The notes below the pieces were generated by a model that saw only the letters and a list, made by a program, of their open reading frames with translations, did not search any database and was not told where the DNA came from. This document shows, one piece after another, positions 15,334 to 23,516 of a stretch of 24,648 bases of DNA. This DNA comes from DATGSF01 sp035302865 (GTDB lineage: Bacteria; Bacteroidota; Bacteroidia; Chitinophagales; Chitinophagaceae). Positions within the stretch are counted from its first letter, which is position 1, and the number at the start of each line of letters is the position of its first letter. The DNA is taken from assembly GCA_035302865.1 (NCBI GenBank), contig DATGSF010000096.1:1-24648 (forward strand), read 5' to 3'. The translations under genes and the position numbers were made by a program.

Positions 15334-16401
15334 TTAGATTGATTCCTTATTCTTCTCACTCCATCTTAATAATTTATCATGAAAAGCTTTTGCGCTATTC
15401 CCCAAAGAAATGCTTATAGGTAAAACAATAATCGAATTGTATAAGTTAGGGTATGCTTTAATTTTCGACTTTAAACGCATACTGTCTTTTTCAGTAGTAA
15501 TAATTTTAATAGAATTATCTTTTAAACATTGAGATTCTAAATTTTCTAATAGTTTCTTGCTAAACTCTTGATGATCTTTCAACTGAATCGTATCAAAATT
15601 AATGTCTTGATTTTCTAAATGTTGAATTAAATATTCTGGAAGAGCAATGCCACATATTAATTGATAATTATGGGACTTACTCCATTTATAGGTATTAGTA
15701 GGATTTTTGAAATAATAAGGTTCTCCGTAGATGATTCTACTATAAAATAAATCTTGTTCTTTTTTTAATTTTAATTTCTTTCGCAACAATAAAAGTTCAC
15801 TTTCATTTAAATCTTTGGGGCATTTGGTTATAATTATTGCCTGAGCTCGGTTTGCTCCAATTTTGGGTTCTCTAAGTCTTCCGCTTGGTAAAGGAAAGTC
15901 ATTAATATATAAGTTGTTATAACAAGTTAATAATATATTTATACTTGCTTGTATTCTTCTATGCTGAAAAGCATCGTCTAATAAAACAACTTCTGTATCT
16001 GGATAAGAGTGTAATATTTGCGGTATTGCTAATACTCTTTCTTCACATACAAATACTAAGTTTTCCGGATTTTTTTGTTTTAATAATAAAGGTTCATCAC
16101 CAACTTCTTCACTTGAGTTGCTTAATTGCACTTCTTTATAACCACGAGATTTTCTTCCATAACCCCTGCTTAGAATTGCAGTGTTTTTGTAATCTGATAA
16201 GAAGGAAGTTATATATGCAATATGTGGCGTTTTTCCAGTTCCACCAGTATTTAAATTTCCAATATTTATTATGGGTAAATCAAATTTTATTGATTTTTTC
16301 CATGACTTTGTGTAGCTAAGATGATGAAAGCCACTAAGAAGCCAATACAGCAAGCTTAATGGAGCTAGTAAGATTTGTAATATTATTTTTCCAATGCGCA
16401 T
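15334..16401 (-). CDS. lpxK: Tetraacyldisaccharide 4'-kinase
   Basis: A 355-residue inner-membrane-associated kinase that puts the 4'-phosphate on the lipid A disaccharide, the sixth step of the Raetz pathway. The N-terminal hydrophobic helix is at about 4-24. The Walker A stretch N-I-G-N-L-N-T-G-G-T-G-K-T-P-H is at about 46-60, I-L-S-R-G-Y-G-R at about 76-83, and L-D-D-A-F-Q-H-R-R at about 141-149. The frame stays open 27 codons further upstream to 16482. I chose the ATG at 16401 because the family starts with the membrane helix, and because a terminator-type hairpin (16449-16477) would otherwise lie within the coding region. It follows dsbD on the same strand. Confidence 0.93.
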   Translation of the reverse strand: MRIGKIILQILLAPLSLLYWLLSGFHHLSYTKSWKKSIKFDLPIINIGNLNTGGTGKTPHIAYITSFLSDYKNTAILSRGYGRKSRGYKEVQLSNSSEEVGDEPLLLKQKNPENLVFVCEERVLAIPQILHSYPDTEVVLLDDAFQHRRIQASINILLTCYNNLYINDFPLPSGRLREPKIGANRAQAIIITKCPKDLNESELLLLRKKLKLKKEQDLFYSRIIYGEPYYFKNPTNTYKWSKSHNYQLICGIALPEYLIQHLENQDINFDTIQLKDHQEFSKKLLENLESQCLKDNSIKIITTEKDSMRLKSKIKAYPNLYNSIIVLPISISLGNSAKAFHDKLLRWSEKNKESI

Positions 16402-16448
16402 AAAGTGTAAAGATAATAAAGCTTTTACATTATTGTTCCTACTAAATG

Positions 16449-16477
16449 AAATAGCCACCGAAAATGAGTGGCTATTT
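16449..16477 (-). terminator. Hairpin between dsbD and lpxK
   Basis: A perfect 10-bp stem, AAATAGCCAC (16449-16458) with GTGGCTATTT (16468-16477), has a 9-nt loop. On the minus strand it comes 24 nt after the dsbD stop. The following tract is T-rich but interrupted (ATTTCATTT), so termination may be partial. Confidence 0.65.
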
Positions 16478-16500
16478 TGCATTTAAATTATGATAAGTTT

Positions 16501-18645
16501 TTATCTGCTTTCTTTTCTTCTCGTATGTTCCTCCTTAACCTCTTGCATAATATTTATAAATCGTTCTAAATCTGGAACATAACCACCTGCATTTTTTATA
16601 AGTTCCCCTTGATCATCTAGAAATATATACATAGGTTGTCCCACTTCACCAAAGAGAGTAACTTCTAAATCAATATTTCTCTGTCCTAAGGTTCTAATTT
16701 TCTTGCCTTCTTTATTTACATATTGTTCTTCTTCAGGAAGTTGAGTTCTATCATCTGTATATAGAGAAACCGTTATGAAATTCTCATTTAAATCTCTTAA
16801 AATTTCAGGTTTGGATAAAACTGCTCGTTCCATCTTTCTACAGTTAACACAACTGTGTCCAGTAAAATCAATAAATAAAGGTTTACCCGTTAATTTCGCT
16901 GCTTCTAATGCTTCTTCATACTCAAAGAATGTAGTAACTCCAGGGAGTTCAGACTTTAATATATCTGCATATTTTTTAGGTCTAATTTGTTGTGAAGATT
17001 CGGAGCTGCTAACCGAAATTTGACCTCCTTGTATTGATAATAGATTATCGTGAATATTAAAATCTAAAGTTTTTCTTTCTGGTAACCATCCGCTAATACC
17101 TGTTAAAGGAGCACCAAACATTCCAGGTACTAAGTAAACCATAAAGGAAAAAGAAGCTATTGCAAAAAACAACCGTGTCACGGTTAAATATCTTTGACCA
17201 AACATGTTTTTTGGTAAGCCATCATCATTAGCAAATTTTAATTTTCCTAAAAGATATAAACCTAATAACCCAAAAATAACTATCCAAATAGCTAAATAAA
17301 CTTCATAATCTAATAATCTCCAATGATATTGTAAATCTACATTAGAAAGGAATTTCATAGCCATCGCCAACTCTATAAAACCCATGGTTACTTTTACTGA
17401 ATTTAACCAGCCTCCTGATTTCGCTATATTATTCAACATAGATGGGAAAAACGCGAAAATGGCGAAAGGTAATGCTATTGCAGATCCAAAACCTAAAAAC
17501 CCTACCAATCCTCCTAATCTATTTTGTGCTTGCACAATTTGAACGATTAGCCAGCTTATAAAAGCAGAAGTACAACTGAAGGAAACAATTACTAAAACTA
17601 ATGCCATAAAGAAAATACCTCCAACACTACTTGTGCTTGCTTTTGAGTCCAACTTAGTACTCCAAGAAGAAGGTAATGCTATTTCAAAAGCTCCTAATAA
17701 TGAAATACCAAATATAAAAAATATTGCAAAAACAAATAGATTAAAGCCAATACTAGTTGATATGGTATACATAGTGGTTTCTGAGAAAGCTAAGGATATC
17801 AATACTCCTATTAATGCAAAAATTCCAATTATAGATCCTGAATATATAATTGCATTTCTTATTCCTACTGCTCTTGTTGTGCTTCTTTTAGTGAAAAAAC
17901 TAACTGTGATTGGAAGCATCGCATAAATACATGGAGTTATAAAAGCAACAAAACCTGCACCTAGACCAGTAAGAAATAAAGTCCATAAGCTTACTTGACC
18001 TTCTTCGCTTTCCTCTTCATCTGAAGTTAATGCAGAATTGGTGTCTTCGTTTTCAGAATTTATTTCTTGAGTCCCTTCACTTGTACTATTTGCAATTAAG
18101 GAGTCATTTTCTTCTTGAGTTTCCTCCTCTGTATTTGCAGTAAGTTCTAATTCTTCCTTTTTTTCATTGGCATTAATTCCATTAGGATTGGGGACTTTTA
18201 AAGGAATTTTAAATTCTAAATCTTCTGGTGGTAAACATCCTGTGTCATCACAAATTTGGAAATAGATTTCACCTTTTAAATCAGTATCTTTTTTTACAAC
18301 GGCTTTCTGTGTATATATTACTTTATTTTTAAAGTAATTTATTTTACCCATTATGTCGCCAGTGTCTTCTTTGAAAATTTGACCATTTTCTTTTAATTTT
18401 CCTAATAAACGAACATTGTTATTAGCTTCAAATGTGAATTCTGGAGCAATTAAAGAGCCGTCTCCTCCTGGATTAAAAGAAAATATATGCCAATCTTTTG
18501 CAAGAGTAGCAATTATTCTTAATTCTACAGTGCTGTCATTTACGGTTTTGCTTTTAAATTCCCATTTTATTTTGTCAGCTGAAGGACTTTGCGCCCATAA
18601 GGCACTGCCTAAAAATACTAATAAAAAACTTAAGTAATATCTCAT
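16501..18645 (-). CDS. dsbD: Thiol:disulfide interchange protein DsbD
   Basis: A 714-residue protein that carries electrons from cytoplasmic thioredoxin across the inner membrane to periplasmic thiols. Order: signal peptide about 1-18 (ending W-A-Q); N-terminal immunoglobulin-like DsbD-alpha domain with C132-D-D-T-G-C137-L-P-P; and a Glu/Asn-rich linker at about 162-218. A polytopic membrane domain follows at about 222-515, with Cys239 in T-P-C-I-Y-A-M-L-P and Cys358 in S-F-S-C-T-S-A-F. The C-terminal thioredoxin-like domain carries C599-V-N-C602. All three redox cysteine pairs are present. The frame can be extended three codons to a TTG at 18654, but the ATG at 18645 begins directly with the basic n-region of the signal and is preferred. 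The promoter is at 18698-18728 and a hairpin follows the stop. Confidence 0.94.
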   Translation of the reverse strand: MRYYLSFLLVFLGSALWAQSPSADKIKWEFKSKTVNDSTVELRIIATLAKDWHIFSFNPGGDGSLIAPEFTFEANNNVRLLGKLKENGQIFKEDTGDIMGKINYFKNKVIYTQKAVVKKDTDLKGEIYFQICDDTGCLPPEDLEFKIPLKVPNPNGINANEKKEELELTANTEEETQEENDSLIANSTSEGTQEINSENEDTNSALTSDEEESEEGQVSLWTLFLTGLGAGFVAFITPCIYAMLPITVSFFTKRSTTRAVGIRNAIIYSGSIIGIFALIGVLISLAFSETTMYTISTSIGFNLFVFAIFFIFGISLLGAFEIALPSSWSTKLDSKASTSSVGGIFFMALVLVIVSFSCTSAFISWLIVQIVQAQNRLGGLVGFLGFGSAIALPFAIFAFFPSMLNNIAKSGGWLNSVKVTMGFIELAMAMKFLSNVDLQYHWRLLDYEVYLAIWIVIFGLLGLYLLGKLKFANDDGLPKNMFGQRYLTVTRLFFAIASFSFMVYLVPGMFGAPLTGISGWLPERKTLDFNIHDNLLSIQGGQISVSSSESSQQIRPKKYADILKSELPGVTTFFEYEEALEAAKLTGKPLFIDFTGHSCVNCRKMERAVLSKPEILRDLNENFITVSLYTDDRTQLPEEEQYVNKEGKKIRTLGQRNIDLEVTLFGEVGQPMYIFLDDQGELIKNAGGYVPDLERFINIMQEVKEEHTRRKESR

Positions 18646-18697
18646 AGGTAACAATTAAAAAGACAGGCAGAGTTAAGCAACCTGTTAAACTAATGTT

Positions 18698-18728
18698 CAA
18701 ATGTATATTAAAACTTGCGGTAAAGCAA
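18698..18728 (-). promoter_or_regulatory. Promoter of dsbD
   Basis: On the minus strand: TTG at 18728-18726, a 20-nt spacer, then TACATTTG at 18705-18698, 52 nt before the ATG at 18645. The -33 box sits in a small inverted repeat, AAAGCAA (18722-18728) with TTGCTTT (18734-18740). Confidence 0.7.
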
Positions 18729-18756
18729 TTAATTTGCTTTTAAAAGCTAGTTAAAG

Positions 18757-18778
18757 ATTAAAAAATGTCTTTTTTAAT
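18757..18778 (-). terminator. Weak AT-only hairpin after the GT39 gene
   Basis: A 9-bp A/T stem, ATTAAAAAA (18757-18765) with TTTTTTAAT (18770-18778), has loop TGTC and lies 61 nt after the stop of the GT39 gene on the minus strand. With no G-C pairs its strength is doubtful. Its position between that gene and the dsbD promoter suits a terminator. Confidence 0.35.
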
Positions 18779-18838
18779 TAAAAATATAGCTACAATATCT
18801 ATTGCTTGAAAGGAAAATACTACCTTGTTTAAAAATTC

Positions 18839-20458
18839 TTATTTTTTAAGGAAGACATAACCATTCTTTTTATCAATAACTTCCAAATAAGGATAATCCT
18901 CTAAGACTTTATTCAAATAAATATTTTTTGTAATAAAATAAGTTTCCCTATCTACTTCATAATGCAATAAATAATCTAAACCTTTATCTATATATTCTTT
19001 ACTATGCGTATTTGGTCTTTTAGTATAAAATAAATGTGCGTAGCTTTTATATCCAATTGGTTGCACGTAAACTTCTTTACCTTCAAATGATTTAAAAAAA
19101 CTAATTGCAGCATTTTGAGAAATGCTTTCTATTTTAGGAGTATATATTATCATCGTCAAACCAATAATAACGGCATTAAAAATTGCAAATAAGCCAAAAT
19201 ACTCAAAAGCTTGTTTTTTGGATAATTTAAATGTTAAAATCAGACCGGAAAGATAAACAATACCTAAACTGATAAGAAAATAGGAAAATGAGGGTTTTGC
19301 ATCTAAATTTGCTTCTGCAAATGGATCATCCATAATGGATTTTAAAAAATCTAAATGGTTTCCTAAAATTGGTAAAGCTATTAATACTATAGCCCAAATT
19401 AAACCTATTGTTAAAAAACTATAACGGTAAATATTTCTTGTTTTTGCTTGAAAATGGTCAATATTTGCTAAGTTACGAGCAGCTAAATAAGTTATAGGAA
19501 AATAGCATAAAGAGGAATAATGAATAATTTTTGTTTTTACTATACTAAATAGGATTAAAGTTACACCTAACATTATCCACATCCATATAGTAAAGTAATG
19601 ACTGTTATTTTTTGGTAAAATATCCTTTTTAGATTTCCAAATGAAAATAGAAGCAGGAAAACAGCCTAAAAGCAATACCAAAAAATGATATATAAAAGGT
19701 CCTCTATGGCCTGCATCTTCAGTAGAAAATAATCGTATTTGGTATTCAATAAATGTTTCTGTAAACCAAAATCCATGTTTAATGATATCCACCAAAAACC
19801 AAGAACCTGCAACCAAAAAGGTACTCCAAGATATATGTATTAATGTTTTACTACTAATATTATTTAAACCTCTTTGCCATATAATATATACTATTAAACA
19901 AAGAACTGCTATTAAAATTGCAACTGGTCCTTTTGTTAATACTGCTAAACCTAAAAATAATCCTGATAAAACACTGTTTTTAAGAACTTTCGTTTTTTGT
20001 GAACTCAAGTATATCTGATAAAAGGCTAAAAAAATAAAGAGATTGAAAATAGGATCAATTATTGCGGTTTTAAAATAAAAATGAGGTAACCATGACCCTA
20101 AATATAATAGACTCCATATCCAAGCTTGCTTTTTATTTTTTGTACGTAAGCCAATATAAAATAAAGAGCACAATGTGATAATACCTGCAATTGCATTTGG
20201 AAATCGAGCAGCAAATTCATTAATTCCGAAAATATGCATGCTTATAGCTTGTAACCAAATAAAAAGAGGAGGTTTTTCCCAAAAGGGTAAAAAGTCTATA
20301 TTTACTCTTAAGTATTCTTTTGTAACAAGCATTTCTCTTGCAGCTTCTGCAAAATTGATTTCGTCCCAATCAAATAAGTGTACTGCACCTAAAAATGGAA
20401 AGAAAAAGAAGATGCCAATTAATATAAGAATTAAATAGTTGTATAAATTCTTAATCAT
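18839..20458 (-). CDS. Glycosyltransferase family 39 (ArnT/PMT-like) membrane protein
   Basis: A 539-residue polytopic inner-membrane enzyme of the PMT/ArnT superfamily, which moves sugars from polyprenyl-phosphate donors onto lipid A, proteins or other acceptors on the periplasmic side. After the first membrane helix (about 8-27) comes the catalytic loop F-D-W-D-E-I-N-F-A-E-A-A-R-E-M (Asp30, Asp32 and Glu33 region). The conserved W-E-K-P-P-L-F-I-W at 60-68 and the R-F-P-N-A-I-A-G block follow, then about ten more hydrophobic helices to about residue 430. A soluble C-terminal domain spans about 440-539. Length and order match ArnT-like proteins. Acceptor and sugar are not evident. Transcription continues leftward towards dsbD, which has its own promoter. 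Confidence 0.86.
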   Translation of the reverse strand: MIKNLYNYLILILIGIFFFFPFLGAVHLFDWDEINFAEAAREMLVTKEYLRVNIDFLPFWEKPPLFIWLQAISMHIFGINEFAARFPNAIAGIITLCSLFYIGLRTKNKKQAWIWSLLYLGSWLPHFYFKTAIIDPIFNLFIFLAFYQIYLSSQKTKVLKNSVLSGLFLGLAVLTKGPVAILIAVLCLIVYIIWQRGLNNISSKTLIHISWSTFLVAGSWFLVDIIKHGFWFTETFIEYQIRLFSTEDAGHRGPFIYHFLVLLLGCFPASIFIWKSKKDILPKNNSHYFTIWMWIMLGVTLILFSIVKTKIIHYSSLCYFPITYLAARNLANIDHFQAKTRNIYRYSFLTIGLIWAIVLIALPILGNHLDFLKSIMDDPFAEANLDAKPSFSYFLISLGIVYLSGLILTFKLSKKQAFEYFGLFAIFNAVIIGLTMIIYTPKIESISQNAAISFFKSFEGKEVYVQPIGYKSYAHLFYTKRPNTHSKEYIDKGLDYLLHYEVDRETYFITKNIYLNKVLEDYPYLEVIDKKNGYVFLKK

Positions 20459-20476
20459 TAAATTGAAGATTTATTT

Positions 20477-20484
20477 CAAAAATA
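20477..20484 (-). promoter_or_regulatory. Possible -7 element of the GT39 gene
   Basis: TATTTTTG on the minus strand, 18 nt before the ATG, fits TAnnTTTG. No TTG lies at the expected spacing, and such a sequence can arise by chance in AT-rich DNA. Confidence 0.3.
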
Positions 20485-20641
20485 CAATAATAAAAAATGT
20501 AAATAGAATAATAAGATGTAAAATAAGACATAAATATTTTTTATGCGTTTTTCTATTCGTTAAAAATAATTTAACTAGATTGATACTTGTTAGGAATTGA
20601 CAAAAAATTTGATAACTTTAAGAATTGAAAAATTTATAGAC

Positions 20642-21904
20642 ATGCGTAATAAGTTAGTTTTATTATTAATGATACTGTTTTGTAGCCAACCGATATGGTC
20701 TAAGAAAATACTCATACCCATGTCTGCAAATGGACAACAGGAACACTTAAAAGCTTATGGAATTGCATATATTGCTATTGAAGCTGGATTAAAAGTAGAT
20801 TGGTTGTTAAATTATGAAGGAGGGGCTTTTGCTATGGATTATAATGAAGCAATTGTTAGAACAGCAAGATTAAGAGGTGTGAATTTTAATACCCTTTCTG
20901 ATAATAAATATATTGCAATTGTTAATGAGGTACGAAGTCCTAGTTATAATGGAGATGTAATATTATTGGAAAAAGCACCAAAAATTGCAGTTTATACTCC
21001 GCCAAACAAAGTTCCTTGGGATGATGCAGTTACTATGGCATTAGAGTATGCAGAAATTCCTTATGATAAAGTATATGATAATGAAGTATTAGATAATGCT
21101 TTATTAAAGTATGATTGGCTGCATCTTCATCATGAAGACTTTACAGGGCAATTTGGGAAATTTTGGGGTGCATACCAAACAGCAGATTGGTATATTCAAG
21201 ATGTTAGACAGCAAGAAAAAATGGCTAAAAAGCATGGATTTTCAAAGGTGTCGCAATTGAAGTTGGCAGTTGCTCATAAGATTCGCGATTTTGTAGTTGG
21301 GGGTGGATACCTGTTTGCTATGTGCTCAGCTACCGATACTTATGATATAGCTCTTGCTGCAGAAGGCGTAGATATTTGTGCAATACCCTTCGACGGAGAT
21401 CCCATGGATCCTCTTGCTCAAGAAAAATTGGATTTTTCTAAAACATTTGCTTTTAAAGATTTTGAATTAGTGAAAAACCCAAATGAATACGAGTTCTCAA
21501 GTATTGATAATACAAATTGGAGGCGAGTTCCTAAAAACCTTGACTATTTTACATTGTTTTCTTTTTCTGCTAAATCTGACCCAGTTCCAACAATGTTGAC
21601 ACAGAATCATACAACAACAGTTAAGGGTTTTATGGGGCAAACTACAGCATATAGAAAAGAGCAAATAAAAAGCAATGTAATAATTATGGGAGAAAATAAA
21701 GCTGCTGACGAGGCAAGGTATATTCATGGAAATGTAGGAAAAGGAACCTTCACCTTTTTTGGTGGTCATGATCCTGAAGATTACCAACATAGAGTGGGAG
21801 ATCCGCATACAGAGCTAGCTTTGCATCCTAATTCTCCCGGATATCGTCTGATCTTAAATAATGTTTTATTTCCTGCAGCTGAAAAAAAGCCACAAAAAAC
21901 CTAA
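20642..21904 (+). CDS. Secreted GATase1-like protein, usually labelled 'asparagine synthetase B'
   Basis: A 420-residue exported protein that I recognise as a well conserved Bacteroidota family carrying the database name asparagine synthetase B. It has a signal peptide at about 1-20 (L-V-L-L-L-M-I-L-F). It then shows an N-terminal Rossmann-like opening, K-K-I-L-I-P-M-S-A-N-G-Q-Q-E-H. Later blocks are I-A-V-Y-T-P-P, W-D-D-A-V-T-M-A-L-E-Y, D-W-L-H-L-H-H-E-D-F, and G-G-G-Y-L-F-A-M-C-S-A-T-D-T, whose cysteine is placed like the nucleophile elbow of class I glutamine amidotransferase/DJ-1 folds. A histidine-rich F-F-G-G-H-D-P-E-D-Y-Q-H-R-V-G-D-P follows. None of the ATP-pyrophosphatase features of AsnB is visible, nor an N-terminal catalytic Cys2. 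The frame opens at TTG 20597, but the ATG at 20642 gives a clean signal peptide and is preferred. Confidence 0.8.
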   Translation: MRNKLVLLLMILFCSQPIWSKKILIPMSANGQQEHLKAYGIAYIAIEAGLKVDWLLNYEGGAFAMDYNEAIVRTARLRGVNFNTLSDNKYIAIVNEVRSPSYNGDVILLEKAPKIAVYTPPNKVPWDDAVTMALEYAEIPYDKVYDNEVLDNALLKYDWLHLHHEDFTGQFGKFWGAYQTADWYIQDVRQQEKMAKKHGFSKVSQLKLAVAHKIRDFVVGGGYLFAMCSATDTYDIALAAEGVDICAIPFDGDPMDPLAQEKLDFSKTFAFKDFELVKNPNEYEFSSIDNTNWRRVPKNLDYFTLFSFSAKSDPVPTMLTQNHTTTVKGFMGQTTAYRKEQIKSNVIIMGENKAADEARYIHGNVGKGTFTFFGGHDPEDYQHRVGDPHTELALHPNSPGYRLILNNVLFPAAEKKPQKT

Positions 21905-21907
21905 AAT

Positions 21908-23398
21908 TTATCTCAACTTGAAAACTTTTAGTATGCTGTGGGTAAACTGGTTTAATTGTGTTGATATATTTATTTTATAACAAACGAACCAGTAGGAAGC
22001 TAAAAACAACATACTTCTAAGAATAAGATCAATAAAGGGATGAAATAATATAGGAATAAAAATGATAACACTTGTAATCGTTGCTCCTAATAAAATAACA
22101 TACCAGCCTTCTTTTTTTATAGGTTTAATTTTAAACCTATAAAAAACAAACCAAGATTTTGCAATATTGAAAATGATAAATCCAATACTAGTGGCCCAAG
22201 CCGCACCAATAATTCCCCATTTTATAATAAAAGAATATTGTAAAAAAATAAAAATTATAGCACATATAATAGAAAGCCAAAAATTAACTTTATAATCATT
22301 ACTTACACCAATTAATTCATGATTAAATCCAGTTGTCATTTCAAAAAATTGACCTATTAATAAAATCCCAACGATAATATGAACAGAATCATAACCAGTA
22401 TGAATTAAGGATAGCACATAAGGAATATGCGTCAAATTGATTATAATGAGACCTGTCATAAAAACACCATAAATTTGAGCATTGATTCGCGAAATTTGAA
22501 AGATGTTTTTGAGAAGATTTGATTCTTTTTTATGATAATGCTGAGAAAGAGCAGGAGTTATTGCTGTAGCAACAGCACGCATTGGAGCTCTTAACATATT
22601 TACGACAAGAGCGGCAACAGAATAAATTGCTACATCCTTTAAGCCACTTAGAGGACCTAATAACAATATATCCATCTGATGAATTAGCATAAGGCTTAAT
22701 ATAGAAAAGAGATGAAAGTTACTAAAAGACCATAAGTGTCTTTTTTCTTCTTTTCTTAGTAAATCAAATCGTGATGTAATTTTTACCTTTTCCTCCTTTC
22801 TTCCTTTCCAAAGTAAATATCCTAGAGGAATAAAGTGTTTTAAAACATATACGGTAATAAAAACACTAAAATCTATATAATTAAATCCATAGGCAAAAAT
22901 TAAAACGATATATAGCAATCGCGTTAAAATTTCTCTTGAAAATGTAGTTGTTGCAGTTCGGTGATTTCCTTGCAACCATGCTTCTAGAAATAGTAAAATA
23001 CCACTTAGAAATGTTAAAAAAGGAAATAAAAGCACATATTTTCTTACTAAATCTTTATCTGCTTCCATATAAATATTAGGAACCAGATTTGAAAAGAGGA
23101 GTAAAAGAAAAGTAATTATACTTAAACCTAAAAGTGATGAAAAGAAAGCATAACTAAAAAAGGCATTTCGTCTTTCAAGGTTTTCTTTATAGGATTGTCC
23201 TTTAATGAGCAATGCCATATGAAAACCCAAAACTCCACATTGAGACAATAAACTGCTAATTCTAATAAGATTTTGGGTAAACCCTAATTCTTCTTGAGGA
23301 AAATAACGAACTGAGAGTACAGTAACAGCTACTCCAAGAGCAATACCAACAAAGGTAAGTATGACGCTAAATAAAGACTGTTTGTATATTTTGCCCAT
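21908..23398 (-). CDS. Polysaccharide/oligosaccharide flippase (Wzx-type, MOP superfamily)
   Basis: A 496-residue integral membrane protein with about 12-14 hydrophobic helices and very few charged loops, as in Wzx/PST exporters that flip undecaprenyl-linked glycans. The N-terminus K-Q-S-L-F-S-V-I-L-T-F-V-G-I-A-L-G then S-V-R-Y-F-P-Q-E-E-L-G is typical of these proteins. So are the mid-protein L-M-L-I-H-Q-M-D-I-L-L-L-G and the block G-L-K-D-V-A-I-Y-S-V-A-A-L. It does not sit in an obvious O-antigen or capsule cluster, but a phosphohexomutase gene diverges from it and GT39 and LpxK are nearby. Its stop is 3 bp from the stop of the convergent secreted protein gene. The transported glycan is unknown. 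Confidence 0.85.
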   Translation of the reverse strand: MGKIYKQSLFSVILTFVGIALGVAVTVLSVRYFPQEELGFTQNLIRISSLLSQCGVLGFHMALLIKGQSYKENLERRNAFFSYAFFSSLLGLSIITFLLLLFSNLVPNIYMEADKDLVRKYVLLFPFLTFLSGILLFLEAWLQGNHRTATTTFSREILTRLLYIVLIFAYGFNYIDFSVFITVYVLKHFIPLGYLLWKGRKEEKVKITSRFDLLRKEEKRHLWSFSNFHLFSILSLMLIHQMDILLLGPLSGLKDVAIYSVAALVVNMLRAPMRAVATAITPALSQHYHKKESNLLKNIFQISRINAQIYGVFMTGLIIINLTHIPYVLSLIHTGYDSVHIIVGILLIGQFFEMTTGFNHELIGVSNDYKVNFWLSIICAIIFIFLQYSFIIKWGIIGAAWATSIGFIIFNIAKSWFVFYRFKIKPIKKEGWYVILLGATITSVIIFIPILFHPFIDLILRSMLFLASYWFVCYKINISTQLNQFTHSILKVFKLR

Positions 23399-23426
23399 TA
23401 AAATTTAGAAAAAAGTGCTTTAAATT

Positions 23427-23434
23427 CAAATGTA
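23427..23434 (-). promoter_or_regulatory. Possible -7 element of the flippase gene
   Basis: TACATTTG on the minus strand, 28 nt before the ATG, is identical to the dsbD -7 box. No TTG lies at the expected distance. The 118-bp divergent region also holds a short direct repeat, CAAATGT, at 23427-23433 and 23436-23442. Confidence 0.4.
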
Positions 23435-23516
23435 ACAAATGTTATTTATAAATTTGCCAGAATTATTGTCTTTATAAGATAAAAAAACTGCATAACTGCG
23501 TTAAATAAAAATATAC

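Noticed and set aside
15945..16319. Rightward open frame of 124 codons opposite lpxK
   Set aside because: Hydrophobic shadow of the antisense strand across conserved LpxK motifs.
16402..16482. Upstream extension of lpxK by 27 codons
   Set aside because: The extension covers a perfect 10-bp hairpin at 16449-16477 and does not match the family start, which begins at the membrane helix.
20597..20641. TTG start 15 codons upstream of the secreted GATase-like gene
   Set aside because: It would bury the signal peptide behind an unrelated polar stretch; the ATG at 20642 gives a normal signal.
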